From NCBI GenBank assembly GCA_028554795.2, contig CM068830.1:115190714-115254713 (forward strand): 64,000 nucleotides of DNA, given 5' to 3'. The notes beneath the pieces are model-generated. The model made no database searches and was not told the DNA's origin. It saw only the letters and a list, made by a program, of their open reading frames with translations. The stretch comes from Sinohyriopsis cumingii (lineage: Eukaryota; Mollusca; Bivalvia; Unionida; Unionidae). Positions 38,150 through 50,599 of the stretch are shown piece after piece (the first letter of the stretch is position 1; each line of letters begins with the position of its first letter). A program made the position numbers and the translations under genes.

Positions 38150-40100
38150 GTTATCGCAAATTAATACACAAACGTTCCCTCTTCGGCGCTAGTCGTACTG
38201 TCCAGGAGGCTGCTATTGACCGCATCCCACAACAGTAACCAAAGATGGAACTCGATGAGGCACCAACATTGCAAGAAACTTTAAAAGTCATACAACAGCT
38301 GAAGATCGGCAAGGTAGCAGGAAACGATGGTATTCCAACAGAAATATGGAAGAGAGGAGGCCAAGTATTGTACACCAAACTCCACGAGTTCCTCGTTTGC
38401 TGCTGGGAGCGAGGGAAATTTCCACAAGATCTCCGAGATGCAGTCATCATCACCTTGTACAAAAACAAGGGCGAAAGTCTAACTACTCAAACTACCGTGG
38501 GATAACTCTGCTCTCCATTACAGGCACAATCATTGCTAAAGTTTTTCTGATCAGACTGGTGTCCACCATTGCAAATGAAAATGCTCCATAGAGTCGATGT
38601 GACTTTAGAGCCAATATGGGCACAACTAGCATGATGTTTATTCTGAGACAGATCCAGGAGAAATGCCGAGAACAAAACAAAGGACTGTACATCACATTTG
38701 TGGACCGGACGAAGACATATGACATGGTGAGCAGAACTGGACTGAAGAAAATTCTTGAAAAGCACGACTGTCCTTCAAAGCGACTTACCATGGTTATCTA
38801 GCTACATAAATACCAGCATGGTTGGTCAGAAACAATAACGACCTCTCGTAGACATTCTCCATCGTAAATGGCGTGAAACAGGGCTGCGCTTTAGCTCCCA
38901 TATTGTTCTCAATCTTCTTCAGCATGATGCTCCAGAAAGCAACATAAGACCTTGATGATGAAGATCGCATCTATATCCGATTTCATACTGATGGCATCCT
39001 CTTCAACTTAAGACGACTTCAGGCCCACACCAAGACGTTGGGAAAACTGATTAGAGAACTTCTCTTTGAAGAGGACGCTGCCCTTGTTGCCCACGTGGAA
39101 GCTACCTTACAGCACGTAACATCCTGCTTTGCAGAAGCTTGTCAACTCTTTCATCTTGAGGTCAGCCTTACGAAAACTGAGGTACATAACCAGCCTGCTC
39201 CCAAGAAAGAGTACCGGCCACCAAGCATCTTCATTGACCAGACAGAGCTGATTGTAGTCCACCAATCCACCTAGCTGGGCTTTGTTATCTCCTCTGATGC
39301 CAGGATCGACAAAGAAATAGAATAAAGACTGGCCAAGGCAAACAGCGCCTTCGGCAGACTCTATGAACGAGTTTGGTACAACGCCAGTCTCAAGAGAGAT
39401 GCTAAGATCAGCGTCTACAGAGCTGTCGTACTGACCATCCTCCTAAATGGCACCGACTCCTGGGTAACCTACAGCCACCACCTCCGCCTATTTGAACGCT
39501 TCCATCAGCACTGCATCCGCACCATCCTCAACATCCACGTGAGTGACTTCGTCACCATCACTGAAGTCCTCAAACAAGCAGGGATCACCAGCGTTGAGGC
39601 CACGCTTATGAAGATAAGCTACGCTGGGCAGAACACATGTCCAGGATGGATGATCATCACTTGACCAAGATCGTACTGTATGATGAGATGTCCACTGACC
39701 TCCGTGATCGAGAGACACATAAAAAAGAGGTATAAAGACTCCTTTGAAAAAGATCTTCACCATCTGTGGCAACGACCAACGCCAATGGACATCACAAACT
39801 GCTGACCGTGAGAGCTGGCGACGTACAGTTCACCGGGCCACTGCTCCTTTTGAGCAAAACAGACGTGCCAGATTGGAGGAAAAAAGATGACAAAGAAAAA
39901 ACCGGAAACCATTGGCAGCACCCACCACAACCCAGATATTCCCTTGCAGGTTCTGTGGACGGACGTGTCTGTCATGTATTGGGCTCATCAGCCACCAGAG
40001 CGCGTGCAATCTGAAGAGGACATCCCCCTTCCTAAATCTTCACAAGCGAAATCAAGCCAACAACACAAACACTACCTAAGAGTAACAAGAATAGAACACT
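38150..40100 (+). pseudogene. LINE reverse-transcriptase relic (non-LTR retrotransposon), about 2 kb
   Basis: A decayed RT in pieces. The fingers region at 38245-38505 contains GKVAGNDGIPTEIWKRGG and LRDAVIITLYKNKG. The next frame has NYRGITLLSITGTI. The 38616 frame has MFILRQIQEKCREQNKGLYI and TFVDRTKTYDMVSR, where the first catalytic Asp segment (usually FxD..KAFD) is altered. Near 38880 GVKQGCALAP survives. The 39038 frame has the thumb region (CQLFHLEVSLTKTE). Near 39945 a CRFCGRTCLSCIGLISH zinc-finger tail typical of some animal LINEs is seen out of frame. Several stops and frame changes show it is dead. It lies in an intron of the Ig gene, in antisense orientation to it. Confidence 0.88.
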
Positions 40101-40187
40101 AGGGCAGGATATTTGGCCGTAAGAGAAAGGTGAATCGTTTAGTTCTTTTATACTTTTTTTTGTCTTATTTTGTTTGTTTGCCTGTTT

Positions 40188-40226
40188 TTTGGGGGGGTGG
40201 GGTGGGGGGTTCTTTTGAGAGGGGTA
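40188..40226 (+). other. G-rich tract, possible G-quadruplex
   Basis: GGGGGGGTGGGGTGGGGGG followed 10 bp later by GAGAGGGG gives four G-runs of four or more. It lies just after the LINE relic, so it may be LINE 3' UTR. Confidence 0.5.
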
Positions 40227-40937
40227 CGTGTTTTAAAAACGAACGTTATATTAGTTGCTCAGTTTTGAAGAAGGACTAAATAAAAATATTTGACAACTTT
40301 AATGACACAAATTCATTTAACGCTAGCGTCTTCTTAATGTTTTGTAATATACATATACCAAAATTCATGTATGATGACTCCTTGCATAGAGTTTATACAC
40401 CTCTGTACAGTCAGCAGTGGTAGAAGTTTTTAAATAACACGCGTGGTAATATTTCTCTTTGCTTCAACTAAATGCCAGGTGAGTTAACTGAAGACAGCAA
40501 TTATTAAAACCATTTCCTGTAATTATGACTTAACTTCTTCTCATTCTTACTTCCATTCCTTTCCTTCAAGGTCCGTTCTTTCATTTCAATATTTGTACGT
40601 ATGCCAATCCCAACTGCTACGTTTGTAAACTAGCCAAACACGGTTTAATTAATTGAGGAATCACAATCAGTGTGTTAATATTTTTGTACTTCATGATAGC
40701 CATTTTCAACTAATATTTAGATGACGGGTGGGGTGATTATAAAGGTTGGCACATGACATAAGAACTGTTCTCTGTGACAAAGTAGGGGCGAGACTAATGA
40801 ACATTGCCGCCGGAGTCATCAAACACTAGCACCGGCACTGAATTCAAATGCATTGTATGTATCAAAGTACGTATATACATCCAACAAAATTATTATTAGA
40901 TATTCAACTGTAGAATTCCTTTAAACAATGACCGTAC

Positions 40938-41213
40938 ACTGTACTACAATATCCATGTAATCCTCAATGGGTGTCCCGTAGGTATTATCTCCTGTACAAC
41001 CCCATGTGCCATTAGTCCGTCTAGTCACCTCTGATATAATATAATTAGACCTTCTCTCCATCTGTAACTCCGCGCCATCTTGTGTCCAAATGAACGAAGA
41101 GGGTTGTGGGTAAGCTTCAATCACTGCACAGTTGAGGACAACATTTTTCTGGCCTAGCCTTATTACAGCTCTATTAGCATTGAACCCTGTATTTAATTTT
41201 ACCACAGGAGCAT
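40938..41213 (-). CDS. Immunoglobulin-domain exon
   Basis: A 276-bp exon, minus strand, with acceptor CTATTTTCAG and donor T|GTACGG, phase 1 at both ends. It starts DAPVVKLNTGFNA. The Ig pattern is visible: first Cys in VVLNCAVIEAYPQP, Trp in SSFIWTQDGAEL, second Cys in NGTWGCTGDNTYG, and a final strand MDIVVQ. The second-Cys motif (GTWGC instead of the usual YxC) is unusual but keeps the Cys. The donor GTACGG is weak; the next upstream and downstream Ig exons end with the same T|GT arrangement, which supports the choice. Confidence 0.8.
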
Positions 41214-41769
41214 CTGAAAATAGATTAAGCGTGATTAGTGTCTTTTGTTTTGATATGTTGTGCGCTTGCTTGGTTATTAGCAGTCTGTTTGTTGGACCTC
41301 GAATCGTCGATACAATATTACATTATTTGGTTGTTTTTGGACTAGCTGTGAACTATTAAGTTTATTGTTGTTACCTGAACAAATTAGTATCTTAAACAAG
41401 GCGACAAAAATAAAAAAAAAAAAACACCATGAAGAGAACATTAAAATTCAACGTGAGAACCCAGTGATTATGAATCCCATGTAGCCAGACCCTCATATCA
41501 CATCCTTCTCACCTAAATTGTTATCGAGGAGGATAATCATGTTTGTCTCAACAGCACACTTCTCCCCAGCGTCTATACCCACGTATGTACTCACGTCTAT
41601 ACCCACAACAAAATATGCACAATGTTCAAACTGCGTTATCAGACATCAAATCAAAGGTATGATATGTTTACTTTATACATCGAACATCTATATAATACTC
41701 AAGATATGTTGGTGGTTTTATCGTCCGAGTCATCTTGAGCGCCATGTTAATGTAGTTATGGACGGCAGT

Positions 41770-42532
41770 GGTTAACTAGAGATGAATCTTGAAAGTTTGA
41801 AAAAGGTAGTGGATAATTTACATGACTCTTGTGAGAAATGGAATCAAAATATTAATCTTGAGAAAAGTAAACTTAAGGTCTTTAACAAATGGTGGTTCAT
41901 TAAGGATGGATGAAATATAGGAGGGAGAAATATCGATGTGGTGGAAACTTTTAACTACCTTGTTCTTTGGAGCAATGACAAATTTTCTTAAGCTCGACAA
42001 ATATTGGCTGATAAAGCACTAAAGGCAATGAAAATGTATATTTGTAAGTTGAAAAAGAATGTTATTGTAACTATAATGATTGTTGGAAACTTTTTTTATA
42101 TTTATAATCTTCAAGTGCTGAATATACGCATTAGAGATATTGGGTTTCCACGAGGCTGACGCTATTGAACGTGTACAACCTAAATTTAAAAAGCACGTGT
42201 TAAATGTAAAAATATCTACTTCTGACCTCTGTGTACCCTGCTAATGTGGAAAAATCTCACTTAAATATATACATTTATTTAATTTAGTTTAATACTGGCT
42301 TAAGTAAAACTTCATCAAATATTGTACTAAGTATTGAATCTAGTCAGTTAAATACAAAAAATGAATCAAATAATCATACAGGTTAGGCTACAAGGAGCAG
42401 ATTTGATTTCTGTGGAGTGTGGAATTTATTTTCTGATTCTGTAAATTGCTGTAAGTTTAATCAAGTATGTAAACAAAGAGATACATATGCTTTCTATCAG
42501 ACTGGAATAGCACATCACGAAATTCTAACAAA

Positions 42533-42600
<68 letters not shown>

Positions 42601-42995
42601 TCGTTGAATCATTATTATTATTATTATTATTATTATATACATATAAAACCTGACCTCAGCTTTGAATATTATTTCAGATACTTGCTTAACCATAAACATC
42701 GATCAGCTTTGAGAAAACTCCGAGTGTATTTCCCATAATGTGAGAATTGAAAATGGGACATATGGAAGCAATGGAATCGCTAGAAGTGAATGATACTGCA
42801 TGCTCTGTGCCAGCGATGATATTTGTGACGATTATCATTTTCATTTATTATGCCCTGTGTACACTGGCTTGCGTGTAAACCTAATTCGAAAGTACTGCTG
42901 GAATAAAGCATCAATGCCACGCAAATTGAATTGCTGACTTTGATTAATAGGAAGATTAGCTAAATTTGTTTGTGAAGCGTTAAAATAAGAGACAG
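41770..42995 (+). pseudogene. CR1-like LINE relic, C-terminal part of the RT ORF
   Basis: Scattered frames show the order expected in a CR1/L2-type LINE of molluscs: LHDSCEKWNQNINLEKSK and VVETFNYLVLW near 41820-41970, ERVQPKFKKHVLNVKISTSD near 42165, RKLRVYSHNV-like near 42715, then DDYHFHLLCPVYTGLRVNLI and AKFVCEALK near 42825-42980. A (TA)n tract (42536-42597) and an (ATT)n tract (42610-42636) interrupt it. It is antisense to the Ig gene and lies in its intron. Confidence 0.75.
42536..42636. repeat. (TA)n and (ATT)n microsatellites
   Basis: A pure TA tract to 42597, then 13 bp of other sequence and an ATT trinucleotide tract. Confidence 0.95.
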
Positions 42996-43534
42996 ACTTT
43001 TACCCATAGAGCAATTCATTATAAGGATCGTGTTTATTTTTCCATCCTCTTTTTCAGCTCTTGGTCATTACCGTTTTGAGTTTCTGTTTATAGATGTACA
43101 TACAGTATTTGATAGCCACTTAATATTTGTAATATGTACTATATAAGCCTATGATAATAAAGTATTTTTTGAAAGGAAAATAAATTATCTCAGGTCCACT
43201 ACAATATAAACTACAAGTTTGATTTGAATATTTAAAAAAAAATACAATCGCGTTTAGCCATTAGCTGTCTCAACATTCGGTTAATAATCCTCTATTTTCA
43301 TTTCCAGAAGTAAATTCAAATATAATCAACGTTACTTAATATAGTGAGATTAAAAAGTAAGATTTATGAATAAACAAATTCACATTACAACATCGTAAAA
43401 TACTTAGTAATGAACAGATATCGCTTCTTACCTCACTTCCATTGAAAACGGACATTGACATGTTTGTTTGTTTTTTTAATTGGCTGGAGAGGATGACGTT
43501 TGGGTGGGGTCTTACCCTGACCACTTATTTAGGG

Positions 43535-44330
43535 TATTTTTTAATTGCCCCTGTCAGTGTCTGTGTAAGTCTGAACGAAACAGAGTGTCAATTGACGTAA
43601 TTGCCCGTGCCAGTGTCTATATAAGTCTGAACGAAACAGAGTGTCAATTGACGTAATTGCCTGTGTCAGTGTCTATTTAGGTCTGAACGAAACAGAGTGT
43701 CAAGTGACGTAATTGCCTGTGTCATTGTCTATTAAAAGTCTGAACGAAACAGAGTGTCAGTTGACGTAATTGCCCGTCCCAGTGTCTATTTAAGTCTGAA
43801 CAACACATAGTGTCAATTGACGTAATATCCCGTGTCAGCGTCTATATTAATCTAAACGAAACGGAGTGTCAGATGACGTAATTACCCGTGTCAGTGTATA
43901 TTTAAGTGTGAACGAAACAGAGTATCAATTGACGTAATTGCCCGTGTCAGTGTCTGTGTAAGTCTGAACGAAACAGAGTGTCAATTGACGTAATTGCCCG
44001 TGTCAGTGTCTGTGTAAGTTTGAACGAGAGTGTCAATTGACGTAATTGCCCGTGTCAGTGTCTATGTAAGTCTGAACAACACAGAATGTCAATTGACGTA
44101 ATTGCCAGTGTCAGTGTCTAATTAAGTCTGAACAATACAGTGTCAATTGACGTAATTGCCCGTGTCAGTGTCTATTTAATTCTGAACGAAACAGAGTATC
44201 AATTGACGTAATTGCCCGTGTCAGTGTCTATGTAAGTCTGAACGAAACAGAGTATCAACTGACGTAATTGCCCGTGTCAGTGTCTATTTAAGTCTGAACA
44301 ACGCAGAGTGTCACATGGCTTAATGGCCTT
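43535..44330. repeat. 56-bp minisatellite, about 14 copies
   Basis: The unit contains AATTGCCCGTGTCAGTGTCT, AAGTCTGAACGAAACAGAGT and GTCAATTGACGT. Each unit boundary creates TGACGTAATT, close to a CREB/ATF half-palindrome. Intronic. Confidence 0.92.
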
Positions 44331-44449
44331 GAAACGTTGAGATGACTGTGGATGACACATGAAAGAAATTATTAAATATTTATATCTTAGAACTTTCTGG
44401 CATTTGTGTATTTCTATCAGTAATACAACTGACTCTACTTATTGCTAAA

Positions 44450-44590
44450 GAGCCACGATGGTTCAGAGTGCCAGACTCGCGATTAGAATCATGCAGGTTC
44501 GAATCCTACTATCGGATCAGCCCGTTCGGCTTCATTGGGGTGTTTTGAGACAATTCGTTAAATAACGTTCTCGTGTTGCTGCGCTTTGAA
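44450..44590 (+). mobile_element. tRNA-like SINE head (type D)
   Basis: GATGGTTCAGAGTGCCAGAC resembles an A box and GGTTCGAATCC is a perfect B box about 40 bp later, followed by CGTTCGGCTTCATTGGGGTG. The body is not shared with the other SINEs in the window. Confidence 0.6.
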
Positions 44591-44606
44591 ATACCAATAT
44601 AAACTA

Positions 44607-44750
44607 TTTATTACGTGGTCACTCAACCTAAACTACTTACTACGTATGGCATTTGCTTTGGTCACTCAACCTAAACTACTTACTACGTATGGCATTTGCT
44701 TTGGTCACTCAACCTAAACTACTTACTACGTATGGCATTTACTTCGATCA
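44607..44750. repeat. 47-bp tandem repeat, 3 copies
   Basis: Perfect or near-perfect copies of GGTCACTCAACCTAAACTAC followed by TTACTACGTATGGCATTTGC. Confidence 0.92.
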
Positions 44751-45579
44751 TCCGACCCTCTTCAGATGTTTCGTATTTGTCTGAAACTCCAAGCCAGAAA
44801 ATAAGTTTTCCAGCATGACATGACGCGTTAGAGAAGCCGGTAAAAAGAATGTTTGCGACAATAGCATCGCCATTAATGTCATCAAATCCTAAAACACCAT
44901 ACCGTTATCCCCATCATACACATGCTTTCGTTACTGAGAGAGTCTCGAAGTGACAATGGCGTCTGTTCAGACTGTAATGCTGTATGGGTTGGGTTAGACC
45001 ATTTGCTGGTGTGTTAGAATTTTATTAAGTGGGTAAACAAATGTTATATACCGCACAGGTTGTGTTTTGCCAAATCGCAAGTGTGTTATAATTATATTTA
45101 GTAGGTATATAAATGTTATATCATACATGTTATATACCGTACATGTTGTGGTTTAACCAATGGCAGGTGTGTTAGAATTGTATTATGTGAATGACCCAAT
45201 ATGATATATTCATATCTCCAGAATTTGATTCAAAATAATTTCTGATGGTATCGTACCGGCTGAAATAATCTATTATCATTCTACATTAGTATTATTTCCT
45301 GTCATATTGCAGAATTAGACATGCGAAGGTACCGCTAATAGTCCACACTTAATAGGAAAAAGTAATTAGATAAGATTTCTAGAAAAGAAGAAATGAAAAG
45401 GAACATATCACGTGCCACGAAATCAATCATTGTTTTTACTCCTAAACCGGAACCAACAAGATCTACTGTATATAGCAGTTTTTAAAACAATTATGTTATC
45501 GCCGTCGAAATTGTTTTTCCTATCCGACCCACCCTCATTGTTTCAGTTAGCATTTATTTGCATTAATATAAATACATAC

Positions 45580-45861
45580 ACTTAACACGGACATATATAG
45601 AAACGGTCGATCGCTTTGTGACGCTCTGAAGAATTGTGTTATAAGCCTCGCAAGTGTAGTTCCCCTCACTACTTCTCTGTACAACTCCCAGGGACAGTGT
45701 GTCCGTATTGTTTACTGTTCTGCCGTTTTTGTGCCATTTGTACGAACACTTTGGTTTACACGAAGCAGTGCACACAATGTCCGCTGTAATCTGGTTCACA
45801 GCTGCTTCGAACGTTGACGACCCATTTACTCTTTGGACTTTTATGCTGTTTCCTGGACCAT
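45580..45861 (-). CDS. Immunoglobulin-domain exon with extra cysteines
   Basis: A 282-bp exon, minus strand, with acceptor TCGTGTTTCAG and donor T|GTATGT, phase 1 at both ends. It starts DGPGNSIKVQRVNGSS. It has the Ig core Cys (ADIVCTASC), Trp (YKWHKNGRTV) and second Cys (SEGNYTCEAYN), plus two added cysteines in CTASCKPKCSYKW. That C-x3-C-x3-C spacing before the Trp could add a second disulphide in the B-C region. NNTD and NYTC are possible glycosylation sites. The donor choice is supported by the same T|GT ending in the flanking Ig exons. Confidence 0.85.
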
Positions 45862-46374
45862 CTGAAACACGATAGAAAGCAATTACAAATTACACATGAG
45901 AGAGAGAGAGAGAGAGAGGACCATAACAAGTTTTAAAATTGATCGACCAATGTGACCTGTACATTCCAGCTTCTATAGCGAAAATGTTCGTAAATTGGGA
46001 TAATAACATAACATGACATTTTCCCTCCCAATAATGACAAACTTCCTTATTTATCCAGATGTACACCAGAGTCAAGAGAAAAGAGAGAGTCCAGGGAGTA
46101 ACCATAACATCATGAAAGGAAGACATGTAAACTGTCTATATGGGGGGATTCACGATACGATGTTTATCACTCCTGCACACCACGATGTAACCTAACCGTC
46201 AAAAATGTCACTAGCATGGTGAAAAAGAGTGTTGGGAAATCAAAGTCTACAGCTCGTGTTCTCACTGCCCACTGCCCATGTTTCGCTTTATGATGATTTT
46301 GGTATCAAACCTTAAACAATCCTTACTTAATAGCGCATTGTAATAAACCTACGTTTCATAAGCAATTATCTTTT

Positions 46375-47430
46375 CATATGTTTGCAATCATCCTTACATA
46401 AGTATGTAACCAATATGTATAATGAAAACAATGCATATGCATGTTTGCCTAAGGCATATTTGCAATCATCTAATAAATATGCATGTTTGCAATCATCTAT
46501 ACTATGTATTTTTGCATTCATCTATAATATGCATGTTTGCATTCATCTATACTATGCATGTTTGCATTCATCTATAATATGCATGTTTGCATTCATCTAT
46601 ACTATGCATGTTTGCAATCATCTATAATAAGCATGTTTGCAATCATATATGCATATTCATGTCTGCAATCATCAATACTATGCATGTTTGCATTCATCTA
46701 TAATATGCATGTTTCTAATCATCTATACTATGCATGTTTGCAATCATCTATACTATGCATGTTTGCAATCATCTATACTATGCATGTTTGCAATCATGGT
46801 TATTTAAGCACGCAATCAAGATGCGTAAAATAGCAATGCATATGCATGTTTACCTAATGCATGTATGCAAACATCTATACTATGCATGTTTTCAATAATC
46901 TATGCATATTCATGTTTGCAATCATTCAGACTATGCATGTTTGCAATCATCTATACTATGCATGTTTGCAATCATCTATACTATGCATGTTTCCAATCAT
47001 CTATACTATGCATGTTCGCAGTTATCTATAATATGGATGTTTGCAATCATCGTTATTTAAGCACGCAATCAAGATGCGTAAAATAGCAATTAATATGCTT
47101 GTTTGCCTAATGCATGTATGCAATCATCTATACTATGCATGTTTTCAATAATTTATGCATATTCATGTTTGCAATCATTCAAACTATGCATGTTTGCAAT
47201 CATCTATACTATGCATGTTTGCAATCATCTACACAATGCATGTTAACAATCATCCATACTATGCATGTTTACAATAATCTATGCATATTCATGTTTGCAA
47301 TCATCTATACTATGCATATTTTCAATCATCGTTACATAGGCATGTAATCAAAATTGATACAAAGGCAATGCATATGCATGTTTGCCTAACGCGTGTTTGT
47401 AAACATACATACATAAATATACATATTTGC
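46375..47430. repeat. 25-bp minisatellite with higher-order blocks
   Basis: The unit is CATGTTTGCAATCATCTATA plus CTATG. Larger blocks restart with AATGCATATGCATGTTTGCC (about 46430, 46835, 47090 with changes, 47365), so the array is organised in blocks of a few hundred bp. Intronic to the Ig gene. Confidence 0.92.
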
Positions 47431-47759
47431 CATCATCTACAATATTCTTAGTTAAAGGATCTTTGGAGGCAGTCGCTATATTCTGTTTTTAACATCTCTA
47501 CTTTATCTAGAATCATAAAATATTATTCCAAACGCTGTTTTTAACTATAAAGTAAAAATATCAAATCTTGTATAAATTTATTTACATCAGTTCAGATGTA
47601 ATGAGGATTAATTAACTAAGGTCATACACTAATATTGGTTTAGGTTCCTTTTGTCACAATTATTTGGTCTGATAATTTGTTAAAATTATTAATTATTCGC
47701 TATATTTTGCATGATTTCCCACCACGTATAACGCAGACGAATACACAATTCTGTGGGTT

Positions 47760-47783
47760 GTTTTTTTTTTTTTTTTTTTTTTT
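47760..47783. repeat. Poly(T) tract
   Basis: More than 20 consecutive T followed by AAAAAAC, close to the 3' edge of an Ig exon on the minus strand. On that strand it is a poly(A) tract in the intron just after the donor. Confidence 0.9.
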
Positions 47784-47832
47784 AAAAAACGAATTCATGA
47801 TTTCACATGACGACACAAGACAAGAAACTTAC

Positions 47833-48102
47833 ACATTATCGTGACATTAACAGTACTTGATGCCGTTCTATTGAGAGGTGATTGTCCTGTTGGGTAGAGA
47901 GTATTATTGGCTATGCATGTGTAGATACCCTCCTGATTTCTGCTAATGGACGATATCATCAGGTTGGCGGACATATACGTAGTCATATCGGGCTTTACCC
48001 ACACAACAACAGGTGCTGGATTTGCTAATACAGAACACGTCACCTGCAAGGTGTCTCCTTCCTCAATTTCTTTACTGTTAGCAAGGGAGATAACTGGTCC
48101 GT
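47833..48102 (-). CDS. Immunoglobulin-domain exon (most N-terminal one seen)
   Basis: A 270-bp exon, minus strand, with acceptor CATTTTTCAG and an excellent donor T|GTAAGT, phase 1 at both ends. It starts DGPVISLANSKEIEEGD and shows LQVTCSVLANPAP (first Cys), VVVWVKPD (Trp) and EGIYTCIANN (second Cys), a canonical I-set/C2 Ig domain; NRT and NVT are possible glycosylation sites. If the acceptor is ignored, the same frame runs back to an ATG at 48193 and gives a hydrophobic leader-like stretch (MRFSFLAAVCLHVFNSIFNL). This could be a signal peptide, but it coincides with the intron's pyrimidine tract and I favour an intron. In the likely protein order this domain precedes those at 45861, 41213 and 36708. 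Confidence 0.87.
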
Positions 48103-49784
48103 CTGAAAAATGTATTGTCAAATTAAAAATGGAATTAAAAACGTGTAGACATACAGCTGCTAAAAAGGAAAAACGCATGATGTATGAATCCATGAAATAA
48201 ATAAATCAAAAACGAACAAACTCAAACACCAATAATTCATTATACTTGTATGCAGTAAAATGTCCTAGACCACATACACACGTAAAAGTGAAAAATCTTT
48301 TATTACGTGTGCAAAATCAAACCAACGCAAAGGTAAATAAATAAATAAATACAGAGTTCCTTTACTGTATGATTCAATACTACTCCAAAGATCGCTAGAC
48401 CATTCATATAGCGTGCCTTACAAATTCATGTAGGGATAAGACACTATTTATGGATCTGTCATTATGCAAAACATACCCTCGAGTGCCAGGAACACACATA
48501 CTTTTTGGTTTATAAAAAAAAAATAAAAATACCCTCGAACAGCTCGACCTTATGCTTATTTCTTTGTTCTAGACAGAGTAAAGCGCAAATAACTAAAATG
48601 GTACAACATAAATAATGGCAAACGGTGCATTTCGATATGTCAACAGATTTTAGACATGAGATACTATTATGCATACTTATTTTGTATGATTGACATTGGT
48701 CAGGAATTGAGGGTAGAGGCCGACCTGACTGCTCACATCTTTTTCTGTTGGTTTTTGTTTGGCAAGCAGCATCTGATATAGCTAATCAGTGTCTACCATT
48801 TACGTTTATATTAAAATCATTGTTGCTTGGAGGTAAGCATCTTTAGAGATGTTGAGGCAAAGGTATATTTCTTATACATTAGTAATGATCTAAAAGTAGT
48901 CTTTGTATGAATTTCATGAGAAAATAACCCCTTCTTGGTTCTGTTATTGTGTCTTAGTTTTTTATTTATAGGTGTGTGAGTGTGTGTGTGTGTGTGTGTG
49001 TTTCTGATTTTAACGTAGGTTTAAACGTGGCTTTATTTATAGGTAGTGATAAAGAATTACTCATTCCATATCTTAACATCAATCTTGAGTTGTTTTCAGA
49101 TGATTTAATTAAACTGTTCACTGGAATTACAAACTGCTCATTGATTTAGGACTAAATCAGTATTCTGGAATTATTGTAAATTCATTCAAGGACATTTTGG
49201 ATTATATCATTGTGAGTCATCGAGACTGCTAGCACATCAGCGCCATTTCAAGTTACTGGTACACTAACACATTCAAGACAGGAATTCATTCGGAACACCA
49301 TTCTTAGTAAATTGAGAGTACTCTATATTTTTGAACTTGTGATAGAACGTTTAGAACTATTTGTGATTCAATTCACAATACCTAAAGTTCCTTTTTAATC
49401 TTCATTTAGTATTCCAGAAAAGAAATTAATTGTTAATTTTACAAAACTTGGTTTTCGCTCTTTTCCGTTACCTTGTTTAACATCATAAAGTCCTAACAGA
49501 AAGTTGGAGCTCCTCAAGGATACGATTTTCTGAAATATATTTCAGTGAAATTAAAATTGTTTTCGAAATTATATTCACTTTGTTTCGGAATTGTCTCAGT
49601 CTCTTGCATTTTGATTTTACATATCTGAAAAATCTTTCGTTAAACCAACAAATTTTTACAGTGTCATCTGAAATGGATGACCCTGTTTGAAATCCATCCC
49701 ATAACACGTTCAAATCTTTGAAAACAGAATTATAGATAAGAAAGATGAAATAAAAGAAATGAAAACTTAAGTTTCAGATAGAAA
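48103..49784. other. Probable intron or 5' region of the Ig gene; nothing firm
   Basis: A (GT)n tract lies at 48968-49002 and an A-run at 48515. No further Ig exon was recognised on the minus strand. Confidence 0.4.
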
Positions 49785-50430
49785 TTCAAAGAGATAGGGA
49801 AGAGACAAACACAACGGATAATTCGTATTCAAAACGAGAGGGAAGAGAGAAACACAACGGCAAATTCATATTAAAAAAGAGAGGAAAGAGAGAAACACAA
49901 CGGCAAATTCATATTCAAAAAGAGAGGGAAGAGAGAAACACAACGGCAAATTCATATTCAAAAAGAGAGGGAAGAGAGAAACAACGGCAAATTCATATTC
50001 AAAAGGAGAGGGAAGAGAGCAACACAACGGCAAATTCAAATTTAAAAAGAGATAGGGAAGAGAGAAATACAACGGCGAATTCATATTCAAAAAGAGAGGG
50101 AAGAGAGAAACACAACGGCAAATTAAAATTCAAAAATAGATAGGGAAGAGAGAAACACAACGGCAAATTCAAATTCAAAGAGATAGGGATGTGAGGAACA
50201 CAACGGCAAAATCAAATTTAAAAAGAGATAAGTAAAAGAGAAACACAACGGCAAATTCACATTCAAAAAGAGATAGGGAAGAGAGAAACACAACGGCAAA
50301 TTCAAATTCAAAGAGATACGGAAGAGAAAAACACAACGGCAAATTCAAATTCAAAAAGAGATAAGTAAAAGAGAAACACAACGGTAAATTCAAATTTAAA
50401 ATGAGAAAGAGAAATGCAAAATAAGAAAGA
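49785..50430. repeat. Minisatellite, about 43-bp unit, purine-rich
   Basis: Units contain GAGAGGGAAGAGAGAAACAC, AACGGCAAATTCATATTCAA and AAA. About 14 copies with strong purine bias on the plus strand. Minus frames (EFAVVFLSSLSLF type) are repeat artefacts. Confidence 0.9.
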
Positions 50431-50599
50431 AGAAAGAGAAAGAGAAAGGGTGCAAATGCAGAGAGAATAGAGAAAAATGCAGTTGAAATTAAAAGAATTA
50501 GACTTGGTAAGCAGAGCACAGTCACCCACTTTAAACAAAGTTCAAGATTTTATGTTATCAGAAATGCCATGCAAGTTACCACCTTTGCAATAACATTTA

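Noticed and set aside
48103..48193. Signal peptide upstream of the 47833-48102 Ig exon
   Set aside because: The hydrophobic stretch coincides with a pyrimidine tract and a good acceptor (CATTTTTCAG); other Ig exons show similar chance read-through. Not excluded, but not called.
49866..50538. Hydrophobic minus-strand ORFs resembling membrane proteins
   Set aside because: They are translations of a purine-rich 43-bp minisatellite.
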